Notes under the pieces: generated by a model
What the model saw: the letters and a program-made list of their open reading frames with translations, nothing else
What the model was told of the DNA's origin: nothing
The model's database searches: none
Translations under genes and position numbers: made by a program
From: JANNRW01 sp031401815
Lineage (GTDB): Bacteria > Desulfobacterota > Desulfuromonadia > Geobacterales > DSM-12255
Length of the DNA stretch: 6,567 bases
NCBI GenBank assembly: GCA_031401815.1
Contig: JANNRW010000170.1
Span: forward strand, 1 to 6,567
Direction of reading: 5' to 3'
Shown here: piece after piece, positions 1 through 5,977 of the stretch
Numbering within the stretch: the stretch's first letter is position 1
Layout of the letters: each line of letters opens with the position of its first letter

Positions 1-119
1 TCTCCTTTCAGTTCAATTTTGTATGCGTTGTGCAACACCCGGTCGAGAATGGCATCTGCCATTGTCGGGTCATTGAGTGCCTCGTGCCAATTTGCTACTG
101 GCAGTTGGCTGGTTATCAG
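1..119 (-). pseudogene. istB: IstB-like remnant of an IS21-family element (partial)
   Basis: The minus strand from 119 down to 1 encodes about 39 residues matching the C-terminal part of IstB, the AAA+ ATPase helper of IS21-family transposases. Recognisable pieces are LITSQLPVANWHEAL, NDPTMADAILDRVLHNAY and KIELKG, which follow the usual IstB order of TSQLPV, the W-H-E helix, DP-T-ADAILDR-VHNA and IELKGE. The match fades beyond about position 120. The same frame meets a TAA at 171-173 with no start codon between, so the ATPase domain (normally about 200 residues) is absent on this side. The last few residues may continue left of the window. I read it as the truncated end of an old IS21 insertion. 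Family recognition is strong; that it is inactive is inferred from the missing Walker region. Confidence 0.85.
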
Positions 120-233
120 AAAGCATAGGGGACGATTTTCAGACGTAGAGGGAAATCTAGAGGGGCATTCTTATCTATTTATCTATTGAAAGTCTTGGCC
201 GTGAAGAATTCGAATACCACCAAGCTACAACCC

Positions 234-905
234 TTATTTTTCCAACAACTTCCTCGCAAGACCATGCAATTCCGCGTTTGCCAGCGCGACCACCTTTTTC
301 TTTACCGAACGGGAATAATACTCCTGTTCCGTCTTTGTCAGGGGCAACCCTTCCAGCCTCTTCTTAAACAACTCCTTCTGCTTCGGCGAAAACATCTGCG
401 ACAGGGCAAAGGCCAGGGAATACTCATCGTACCTTTCCTTGCGCTGCCTGCTCTTGTCGGCATTCTGCTCAAAATAGAGTTCAAATAAACCCTTCAGGCG
501 CTCCGGGTCGAGATCCACATCACCCCACGCGAGAGTCCGGTTGTGGGCAAGGTCGTTGCGCCACTGTTTTACCAGAGCTGCGTCTTCACCGGAGAGCCGC
601 TTCTTGTATCTGCTCGACCAGGAAAAACTCAGGTGATAGAAAGAGTAGAGGGACAACGACAACAAAAGGAGCCTATGGAAACGATCCTTGTCATCCTGGG
701 TGGGCAGATGCTTCTCAACCAGATCATCAGCAAACTGGTAGGTATCGGCGGCATTTGCCAGCAGTACCGGGAACCCCTCCCAAAGCCTGGTGTCCCGGCT
801 TTTCACTACCTCTGCCAGCGTTTCGTTGACATCCAGTTCTTCACTCGGCTCGAACATCGGCAAGCCGAGCCTGCTCAAACTCTTCATCAGTTTTGCGTCA
901 GTCAT
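234..905 (-). CDS. HEPN-motif helical protein, candidate toxin partner of the upstream nucleotidyltransferase
   Basis: This encodes a 223-residue protein that looks almost entirely helical. I do not recognise it as a named family. The key feature is R116-N-D-L-A-H121, which fits the Rx4-6H signature of HEPN RNases, in which the residue after the Arg is often N, D or H. It sits between two long helices (about 75-100 and 134-147), where HEPN domains carry it. The basic C-terminus (about 170-223, with KTEQEYYSRSVKKK at 191-204) looks like an added domain, possibly DNA- or RNA-binding. The chosen ATG at 903-905 has AAGAGGGG (911-918 on the plus strand) five bases upstream. It overlaps the stop of the nucleotidyltransferase gene by 8 nt, implying translational coupling. 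By analogy with HEPN-MNT pairs it would be the RNase toxin. The gene call is firm; the HEPN reading rests on motif, helicity and partner only. A tyrosine two residues after the motif His, modified in HepT, is Arg here. Confidence 0.72.
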   Translation of the reverse strand: MTDAKLMKSLSRLGLPMFEPSEELDVNETLAEVVKSRDTRLWEGFPVLLANAADTYQFADDLVEKHLPTQDDKDRFHRLLLLSLSLYSFYHLSFSWSSRYKKRLSGEDAALVKQWRNDLAHNRTLAWGDVDLDPERLKGLFELYFEQNADKSRQRKERYDEYSLAFALSQMFSPKQKELFKKRLEGLPLTKTEQEYYSRSVKKKVVALANAELHGLARKLLEK

Positions 906-1485
906 ACAGACCCCTCTTTTGCAGCAGCTCAAGGAAGTGCTGCATGTGCGGTTTCAGCCGCGCTTCCGCGACGTCAAAGCTGATCAGCTCGTTGAAGTGT
1001 CCAACCAGCCGATCGATGTCAAGATTTGCCCTGTGCGCCTCCGCCAGACTCAGGCAGTCATCGAAATCGACCCTGGTTCCGCGCATCAGCTTGCTGGAGA
1101 TAAGATCGTAGTCGTTCAAAATCCCGAGGTACAGATGAGAATATTCCTTGAGCGGACTGTTGCCATCTTTTTCCAGTGGAGACGTCAGCAGCTCTGTCGT
1201 GTGAATGAAATTGCCACGGAAAATATCGAATTGGAAAATCTCCCCGGCACGCTTCCAGCCAAAACCGGTGACCAGTTCATACTCCAGTGCCCTGAGTTGT
1301 TTTATCAGATACTGATGCTCCTGAATATTCGGAACCATGAAATCAACATCTTTGGTCGATGGCTTGACCCCTGACAAGGTCATGGCCGTCCCTCCACAGG
1401 CGATCAGATGAACCTTGCGTTTGAGGAAGCGATTCCACTCTTCCATGACGTTAAGCAAATTAATTTTATCCAGTCTGTATTCCAT
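898..1485 (-). CDS. AbiEii/DUF6036-like nucleotidyltransferase, candidate antitoxin or regulator
   Basis: This encodes a 195-residue nucleotidyltransferase-fold protein. Residues 31-49 hold the active-site signature: GGTAMTL, then KPSTKDVDF, giving the GG helix start and paired metal-binding acids D46 and D48. A third acid is likely D87 in FQFDIF. Residues 124-146 (NDYDLISSKLMRG followed by a D-D pair) match the helical part of AbiEii-like and DUF6036 proteins, where KL-RG precedes a conserved acidic helix. Such enzymes transfer NMP from NTP to protein or RNA; in MNT-HEPN pairs the transferase is the antitoxin, in AbiE-type pairs the toxin. The ATG at 1483-1485 is chosen because homology-like sequence begins there. 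The 74-codon upstream extension to 1707 has no family resemblance and runs through a terminator. No clear Shine-Dalgarno sequence precedes it. The next gene starts inside its last codons. Fold assignment is strong; substrate and polarity of the pair are unknown. Confidence 0.85.
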   Translation of the reverse strand: MEYRLDKINLLNVMEEWNRFLKRKVHLIACGGTAMTLSGVKPSTKDVDFMVPNIQEHQYLIKQLRALEYELVTGFGWKRAGEIFQFDIFRGNFIHTTELLTSPLEKDGNSPLKEYSHLYLGILNDYDLISSKLMRGTRVDFDDCLSLAEAHRANLDIDRLVGHFNELISFDVAEARLKPHMQHFLELLQKRGLYD

Positions 1486-1515
1486 GTGATTTATTATGCT
1501 CAATAAAATGTATTT

Positions 1516-1539
1516 ATACATACAACTAATTGTACATAT
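1516..1539. promoter_or_regulatory. AT-rich inverted repeat, candidate operator of the nucleotidyltransferase operon
   Basis: Arms ATACATACAA (1516-1525) and TTGTACATAT (1530-1539) pair at 8 of 10 positions around a CTAA spacer, centred about 43 bp upstream of the nucleotidyltransferase start. The surroundings are very AT-rich, unlike the neighbouring genes, as expected of a promoter region. Placement fits autoregulation by a TA-type complex, but no convincing -35/-10 pair could be fixed. Confidence 0.35.
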
Positions 1540-1603
1540 ACCTACAAATGAATAGATTGTCAAGAGTGGGGAAAGAAAACTCGGGACACTTCCCCTATTA
1601 TCT

Positions 1604-1630
1604 AAAGGCGGCCAATCGGCCGCCTTTTTT
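1604..1630 (+). terminator. Rho-independent terminator without an upstream plus-strand gene
   Basis: AAAGGCGGCC (1604-1613) and GGCCGCCTTT (1618-1627) form a 10 bp stem with an AATC loop, running into six T (1625-1630). The orientation is plus, yet no plus-strand gene lies to its left in this window. It may have belonged to a gene displaced when the left-hand module arrived, or it may block readthrough toward the flavoprotein gene. Confidence 0.8.
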
Positions 1631-1637
1631 GTGCTTG

Positions 1638-1665
1638 TTGCCGACTGCTGCAATGGTGGTATGCT
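1638..1665 (+). promoter_or_regulatory. Possible weak sigma-70 promoter of the flavoprotein gene
   Basis: TTGCCG (1638-1643) and TATGCT (1660-1665) each match four of six consensus bases and are 16 bp apart. They lie between the terminator and the ATG at 1698, giving a leader of roughly 25 nt. The location supports it, the match is only fair. Confidence 0.3.
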
Positions 1666-1697
1666 TACCAGCGAGCGCCAATAAAAGGAGACAAGCC

Positions 1698-2120
1698 ATG
1701 TTAACATTGAAAGAGCAGATAGCCGCTATCATGAGCCCGTTGCAGCTCTCGGCAGTAGCCACCATCGCTGGTGGGAAACCGTGGGTCCGCTATGTGATGA
1801 CGATCGGCGGAGACGACCTGAACGTCCGTTTTGCGACCTATGCCGGGTCCCGCAAGGTGGCACAGATAGCGGCCAACCCTGAGGTGCACGTGACGTTGGG
1901 TGTGAACGATCCGGCCAACATGACCCCTTACCTGCAGATCCAGGGGCGGGCGCGCTTTTCAACCGAGGCGGCGGAGCGCCACGGGTTCTGGAGCGAAATG
2001 CTGGCCAATTATTTCAGCGGCCCTGATGATCCGAACTATGGTGTGGTGATCGTGACCCCCTACCGGATCGAGCTGGCGAAGGCGGGTGTGCCGGTGCCGC
2101 AGGTCTGGACGTCGGGCTAG
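1698..2120 (+). CDS. Pyridoxamine 5'-phosphate oxidase-like FMN-binding protein (general stress protein 26 type)
   Basis: This encodes a 140-residue protein of the small split-barrel flavin-binding superfamily. The order is typical: a short N-terminal helix, the strand LSAVATIAGGKPWVRYV (18-33), the strand NVRFATYAGSRKVAQIAANP (42-61) that usually contacts FMN phosphate, VHVTLG, the strand YLQIQGRARF (78-87), an aromatic helix (95-106), GPDDPNYGVVIVTPYRIEL (108-126) and a short tail. The chosen ATG has AAAAGGAG (1683-1690) seven bases upstream; the frame stays open further 5', but that part resembles nothing. The length suits a single-domain general-stress-protein-26-like member rather than PdxH (about 215 residues), so true pyridoxine oxidase activity is unlikely. 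It appears monocistronic, with terminators on both sides. Function beyond probable flavin or cofactor binding is not inferable. Confidence is high in the superfamily, low in role. Confidence 0.87.
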   Translation: MLTLKEQIAAIMSPLQLSAVATIAGGKPWVRYVMTIGGDDLNVRFATYAGSRKVAQIAANPEVHVTLGVNDPANMTPYLQIQGRARFSTEAAERHGFWSEMLANYFSGPDDPNYGVVIVTPYRIELAKAGVPVPQVWTSG

Positions 2121-2185
2121 TCGGCGCAATTCGGGAATCCGGGACAAAACGTAATTCAGAAGGATAAAATTTGTGGAGAAAAGGG

Positions 2186-2221
2186 GGAAAGGCTGCTTTT
2201 AAATAAGCAGCCTTTCCTTTT
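2186..2221 (+). terminator. Rho-independent terminator of the flavoprotein gene
   Basis: GGAAAGGCTGCTT (2186-2198) pairs perfectly with AAGCAGCCTTTCC (2205-2217) around a six-base loop (TTAAAT), followed by TTTT. It lies about 65 bp after the flavoprotein stop codon. Confidence 0.9.
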
Positions 2222-2336
2222 GTTGTCAGGGAGCACTGACGGGAGTTTAGGAGCAATCTGCATCAAATTGGAATATCCAACTCAAGAGATGCCCTGGAAT
2301 TGAAAATCAAAAAATCAGTAGTAAGCTATTAACAGC

Positions 2337-2362
2337 GGGGGAGGAGACTCCCCCCTTTTTTT
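2337..2362 (+). terminator. Terminator or attenuator hairpin upstream of ppc
   Basis: GGGGGAG (2337-2343) pairs with CTCCCCC (2348-2354) around GAGA, followed by C and seven T (2356-2362). It is a strong-looking terminator, but the flavoprotein gene already has its own about 140 bp earlier and no gene lies between. It is 81 bp before the ppc start, so it may be a leader attenuator or simply insulation. Confidence 0.75.
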
Positions 2363-2430
2363 GCTTGAATACAGATGTTGAAGCAGCAATCGTGTAGCCT
2401 TCGAGACGATCCGATAAACGGCTGCTTGAC

Positions 2431-2437
2431 AGAGGAG
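2431..2437 (+). promoter_or_regulatory. Ribosome binding site fixing the ppc start
   Basis: AGAGGAG is followed six bases later by ATG at 2444. This is preferred over the in-frame ATG at 2375, which has no Shine-Dalgarno sequence, is only 12 bp after the terminator T-run, and adds 23 residues that do not look like PEPC. The ATG at 2439 is out of frame. Confidence 0.8.
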
Positions 2438-2443
2438 CATGTC

Positions 2444-5194
2444 ATGTCTGAAGAGATCAGGCTATTGCAGGAGAAGATCGGGATTGATCTTCAGTTTGTT
2501 CTGGACTGTTTGACCGAGGTACTTCTTGAACTTGGCGAAGAGGATGTGGCGGCCATTATCCCCTGGCGCAAGAGTACGGTTACACCTTCCCGGCAGCTCT
2601 CCATCGAGCGGAGTTGCCAGCTCCTTTCCATTGCTTTCCAGCTTCTCGGGATGGTGGAAGAGAACGCGGCAGTGCAGATAAGGAGGAAGATGGAGAGCGC
2701 CAACGGCCCTTCAGGTGAGCGGGGACTTTGGGGGAATACTTTTCTGAGGCTTAAGGCTGATGGTTTCAAGGAAGAGGATATTGCGTCCGCTTTTGGGAGA
2801 GTTCATGTAGAACCTGTGCTTACGGCGCACCCTACCGAGGCCAAGCGGGCGACAGTCATAGCGAAACATCGTGCGCTGTATCTACTTCTGGTGAAGAGGG
2901 AGAATCCGATACTGACCCCTGCAGAGCAGTTGCAGATCCGCGAAGAGATAAAAGAGCTGCTGGAGATTCTCTGGCGAACCGGCAATATCTATCTTGAAAA
3001 GCCGGAAGTCTGTTCCGAACGGAGAAATGTCATTCATTATCTCAAGAATGTCTTCCCCGAAACAATGGCAATTCTGGACAGAAGATTGAAGTCGGCCTGG
3101 CAGTATGAACGGTTTTCCAAAGAGTTGCCGCAACCAGGCAGCCTGCCCAGACTTACCTTCGGCACCTGGGTAGGTGGTGATCGGGACGGTCATCCACTGG
3201 TTACGGCAGAGGTTACCAGGGAGTCACTTCAGGAGTTGCGGCTTAATGCACTGATACTGATTCGTGGTCATCTGGTGAATCTGGCCGCCATGCTTAGCCT
3301 TTCCGATCATCTTCAGCCGGTTCCGGAATTTCTTTCGAAATGGATAGTTGAGCGCTCTTCACGTCTGGGCGAAGCTGCACAAAACCCTCTGACCCGTAAT
3401 CAGGGTGAATCATGGCGGCAGGCCATAAATCTTGTTATTGCCACTCTCCCAATTAAAGTTGTGCGCGATTATGTTGCCACGCTTGATGAGGCTTCATGTT
3501 TCTACAGCAGGCCGTCCGAGCTCTCGGATGATCTTGCAATGCTTGACAGATCGCTTCGGGAGGTTGGTGGAGTCCGTTTTGCTGAAATGGAGCTGTTCAA
3601 CATCAGGCGATTGGTCGATGCATTCGGATTTCATCTGGCAGCTCTGGATATTCGCCAGAACAGTGCATTCCATGACCGGGCGGTTGCCCAGCTCCTTGCT
3701 GCCGCAGGGGGGGCTGATACGGATTTCCCGGGCTGGTCTGAGGAAAAACGGGTTGAATTCATAACTTATGAACTTGCTACCCCCAGACCTTTTTTACTCT
3801 CCGGTTTGAGAGCCGGCCTTGAGGCTGATGCAGTTCTCGACTGCTACAGGGTTCTGGCTGAACATATCCGTGCATACGGTTCTGGCGGCCTGGGTTCAAT
3901 GATTGTCAGCATGACCAGGAGCTGTTCGGATCTCCTGACTGTTTACCTGCTGGCGCGAGATGCCGGTCTGCTTGTTTATGATGAAGCCGGTTGCCGATCC
4001 CTGTTGCCGGTTGTTCCGCTATTTGAAACAATTGATGATCTTGAGAGAGCGCCCCAGATCATGGAGCAGTTCCTTTCTCATCCGGTAACCCGTCGCACTC
4101 TTGGTTCTTTTGCCGGGGGGAGGCCTCTTCAGCAGATCATGGTCGGTTACAGCGACAGCTGCAAGGATGGCGGGATACTGGCCAGCCATGGAGCGCTATA
4201 CAGAGCCCAGATGGAGCTTGCCAAAGTGGGTGAAGCCTGTGGTGTTGATATCTGCTTCTTTCATGGACGAGGCGGTTCCATAGGGCGCGGCGCAGGCCCC
4301 ACTTTCCGGTTTCTGGAGGCGTTGCCGCATGGATCACTCAGCGGCTCTTTCAGAATGACCGAACAGGGGGAGACAATTTCGCAGAAGTATTCAAATCTTC
4401 TCACTGCTACCTATAATCTTGAGTTGCAGCTGGCCGGGGTTTTCGGTATGACAGTCCGTGCTTCGCGCAAGAGCTCGTCTGCACCCGAGCTTGCCACTAT
4501 CATGGAGCTTCTCGTTGCCGCCAGCCGTGAAAAGTATGAAGAGCTGATATCCAGCGATGGATTCATGGAGTTCTTTTCCCAGACAACACCTATTGATGTT
4601 ATGGAACATCTTCGGATCGGTTCCCGTCCGGCCAGGCGTACCGGTCGCAGGACTCTGGCGGATCTGCGGGCGATCCCCTGGGTCTTCAGCTGGAACCAGT
4701 CACGCTACATCCTGCCGAGCTGGTATGGCACAGGAACTGCGCTTGCAAGCCTCAATGAATCGCATCCTGACTTTTTCGAGCTTCTCTGTAAGGATATAAG
4801 CCGTTTTCCGCTCTTGAGGTATCTTTTCATGAACGTGGAGCTGGCTGTTTTGCAGGCTGACCAGGAGATCATGCACGCCTATGCAGGGCTTGTGAAGAAC
4901 CGGGAGATTTGCGGGAATTTTCTGCAAAAAATCGATACTGAATTTAAACTTGTGGGGACTCTTCTCAAAAGGCTCTTCAAGGAGCCTCTTGCAGAGCGAA
5001 GGCCGATGCAGCTTGCGGCAATGACTCTTCGCCAGGCACCGCTTGCAGCCCTGCACAAAGAGCAGATCAGCCTGCTCGGTGAGTGGAGAGAGATGCAGGA
5101 GATTTCAGGTGAGTGTGATGAAGCCAACAGGCTGCTTGGGGATCTGTTTCTGACGGTTAATGCCATTGCAGGCGGGATCAGGAATACGGGGTGA
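2444..5194 (+). CDS. ppc: Phosphoenolpyruvate carboxylase
   Basis: This 916-residue cytosolic enzyme carboxylates PEP with bicarbonate to oxaloacetate and phosphate, the anaplerotic feed of the TCA cycle. Length suits the bacterial family (E. coli 883). Signatures in order are VLTAHPTEAKR (125-135) with catalytic His129; GTWVGGDRDGHP (240-251); MIVSMTRSCSDLL (486-498); VVPLFETIDDL (523-533); VGYSDSCKDGG (567-577) with Lys574; FHGRGGSIGRG (606-616) with Arg609 and Arg615; RMTEQGETI (637-645); GSRPARR (726-732); IPWVFSWNQSR (744-754); and the C-terminal RNTG. All catalytic residues I can place are present. GRGAGP replaces the more usual GRGGAP. Against E. coli aspartate-site residues from memory, Arg587, Arg832 and Asn881 correspond to Arg615, Arg863 and Asn914, but Lys773 corresponds to Gln804. 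The gene stands alone, with terminator hairpins before and after it. Confidence 0.98.
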   Translation: MSEEIRLLQEKIGIDLQFVLDCLTEVLLELGEEDVAAIIPWRKSTVTPSRQLSIERSCQLLSIAFQLLGMVEENAAVQIRRKMESANGPSGERGLWGNTFLRLKADGFKEEDIASAFGRVHVEPVLTAHPTEAKRATVIAKHRALYLLLVKRENPILTPAEQLQIREEIKELLEILWRTGNIYLEKPEVCSERRNVIHYLKNVFPETMAILDRRLKSAWQYERFSKELPQPGSLPRLTFGTWVGGDRDGHPLVTAEVTRESLQELRLNALILIRGHLVNLAAMLSLSDHLQPVPEFLSKWIVERSSRLGEAAQNPLTRNQGESWRQAINLVIATLPIKVVRDYVATLDEASCFYSRPSELSDDLAMLDRSLREVGGVRFAEMELFNIRRLVDAFGFHLAALDIRQNSAFHDRAVAQLLAAAGGADTDFPGWSEEKRVEFITYELATPRPFLLSGLRAGLEADAVLDCYRVLAEHIRAYGSGGLGSMIVSMTRSCSDLLTVYLLARDAGLLVYDEAGCRSLLPVVPLFETIDDLERAPQIMEQFLSHPVTRRTLGSFAGGRPLQQIMVGYSDSCKDGGILASHGALYRAQMELAKVGEACGVDICFFHGRGGSIGRGAGPTFRFLEALPHGSLSGSFRMTEQGETISQKYSNLLTATYNLELQLAGVFGMTVRASRKSSSAPELATIMELLVAASREKYEELISSDGFMEFFSQTTPIDVMEHLRIGSRPARRTGRRTLADLRAIPWVFSWNQSRYILPSWYGTGTALASLNESHPDFFELLCKDISRFPLLRYLFMNVELAVLQADQEIMHAYAGLVKNREICGNFLQKIDTEFKLVGTLLKRLFKEPLAERRPMQLAAMTLRQAPLAALHKEQISLLGEWREMQEISGECDEANRLLGDLFLTVNAIAGGIRNTG

Positions 5195-5242
5195 GTGAAA
5201 AGTACCTGATGGATTTCAAGTGTCATATCGCACCTGGCTGTC

Positions 5243-5276
5243 AAAAAAAGGGGGGGGAATTCATCCCCCCTTTTTT
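5243..5276. terminator. Bidirectional terminator between ppc and the convergent TA operon
   Basis: Seven A and eight G (5243-5257) face six C and six T (5265-5276) around a short loop, giving about a 12 bp stem. On the plus strand it ends in T6 and serves ppc, about 50 bp after its stop. On the minus strand it ends in T7 and can stop transcription from the antitoxin gene, whose stop is about 50 bp away. Confidence 0.88.
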
Positions 5277-5326
5277 GCGTCTACCTCCCCATATCATGCG
5301 ACACTGTCCTTGTAACGGGGCTGCCG

Positions 5327-5650
5327 CTAACCGGTGCTAAGCTTTTTCGCACGTCCGGTTGAGCGCAAAGCTGGACGTGGGATTTCAATAAGTCGGCCAT
5401 TTACATACTTATGTAAAACACTGGCTATCAGTGTCTGGTAGGGCATGCCCTCCTCTGCTGCCCGTGTTTGTACATCTTCAAGGTCGCGAGAAGAAAGTCG
5501 AATATTTATTCGCTTGTCTTTAGTGAGTGTAGCGGCAGCACTTGCCGCGTAACGGGCAATTTCGCCCTTGAGATTTGGGACAGACTGCCACTCTCCCCTT
5601 TCGAAGGAAGTAAGGATATCCTCTTCATATTTTGTCTCTTTAGCTTTCAT
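5327..5650 (-). CDS. Ribbon-helix-helix (CopG-like) antitoxin
   Basis: This encodes a 107-residue protein. The N-terminus (MKAKETKYEEDIL, then an acidic helix with GEWQSVPNL, 19-28) is the usual toxin-contacting region of CopG-type antitoxins seen with BrnT/RelE-fold toxins. Residues 46-84 form the ribbon-helix-helix domain: strand KRINIRLS (46-53), helix A SRDLEDVQTRAAEEG, then MPYQTLIASVLHKYVNG as helix B. Such proteins dimerise, bind operator DNA through the strand and neutralise the partner toxin. The ATG at 5648-5650 is chosen over one 12 codons earlier because it has AGAGGGA just upstream and overlaps the toxin stop by 11 nt, typical of coupled TA genes. The basic tail (about 91-107) is rich in R and K and may add DNA contacts. 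Likely autoregulated with its partner. Family confidence is high; partner specificity is from context. Confidence 0.87.
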   Translation of the reverse strand: MKAKETKYEEDILTSFERGEWQSVPNLKGEIARYAASAAATLTKDKRINIRLSSRDLEDVQTRAAEEGMPYQTLIASVLHKYVNGRLIEIPRPALRSTGRAKKLSTG

Positions 5651-5930
5651 GGCTTGTTCCCTCTGGAAGATATTTTTTAGTGGCAATCCGACTTGGTATT
5701 ATCGTCTTCAAAAATATTTCTTTGTCCGTCTCGACGAAAGGAACCAAGAAGGCATAACCTCGAATCCGAACGACATAAATCCTCTGATTCGGGTATTGCT
5801 CTGTGTTTGGATGTGAAACGACATCTAGAAGTGCACCATGAGACATAGCCGCCAGCACTTCCTCAAAAGATACGCCGCGTTCCAATTTGAGGCGAATATT
5901 CTTTTCGGTATTCCAATTAATAGGCTTCAT
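5640..5930 (-). CDS. BrnT-like (RelE/ParE-fold) toxin
   Basis: This encodes a 96-residue protein. INWNTEKNIRLKLERGVSFEEV (4-25) matches the BrnT/DUF497 opening of W-x3-KN with a helix ending in GVSFEE. The middle has HPN (40-42) and YPNQRIYVVRI (46-56). The strand YAFLVPFVE and the ending IFLKTIIPSRIATKKY (72-87) match the BrnT pattern in which I-S/P-R-x-A-T-x-x-E/Y closes the sheet. BrnT toxins are ribosome-independent mRNases; catalytic residues cannot be fixed by eye here. It lies first in a toxin-antitoxin operon and overlaps the downstream antitoxin by 11 nt; toxin-first order is normal for BrnT. No Shine-Dalgarno sequence precedes the ATG at 5930; TATGAT lies only 5 bases upstream, so the message could be leaderless or weakly translated. 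It is more AT-rich than ppc, consistent with separate ancestry. Confidence 0.85.
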   Translation of the reverse strand: MKPINWNTEKNIRLKLERGVSFEEVLAAMSHGALLDVVSHPNTEQYPNQRIYVVRIRGYAFLVPFVETDKEIFLKTIIPSRIATKKYLPEGTSHES

Positions 5931-5977
5931 AATGCAATCATATCCAATAGTGTGCCTTTTGTCTTCATATTTGTTTC

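Larger units (their letters stand above)
2222..2443 (+). other. Spacer and 5' leader of ppc
   Basis: No gene is apparent here. The stretch contains a small hairpin (GTCAG 2225-2229 with CTGAC 2236-2240), a 13-base palindrome TTGGAATATCCAA (2268-2280), a terminator-like hairpin (2337-2362) and the ppc ribosome binding site. TTGAAA at 2300-2305 could be a -35 element but lacks a well-spaced -10. I see no conserved-looking riboswitch core; in particular no cyclic-di-GMP (GEMM) core. The ppc promoter could lie either before the hairpin, making it an attenuator, or after it. Confidence 0.5.

Noticed and set aside
543..1374. Plus-strand open frames of 146 and 194 codons opposite the transferase and HEPN-like genes
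   Set aside because: They lie antisense to genes with clear motifs and coupled starts, show no recognisable domain, and have no convincing ribosome binding sites.
1486..1707. 74-codon N-terminal extension of the nucleotidyltransferase
   Set aside because: It would run through a terminator stem and an AT-rich promoter-like region, and its residues resemble no transferase sequence.
2222..2340. Riboswitch in the ppc leader
   Set aside because: Small palindromes are present, but no conserved core of cyclic-di-GMP, cobalamin, TPP or similar classes could be recognised.
2375..2443. 23-residue N-terminal extension of PEPC from the ATG at 2375
   Set aside because: There is no ribosome binding site and the T-run of a terminator lies just upstream; the ATG at 2444 has a well-spaced AGGAG.
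5350..5379. Inverted repeat CACGTCC / GGACGTG inside the 3' end of the antitoxin gene
   Set aside because: Seven-base arms around a 16-base loop within coding sequence, with no T-run; likely chance.
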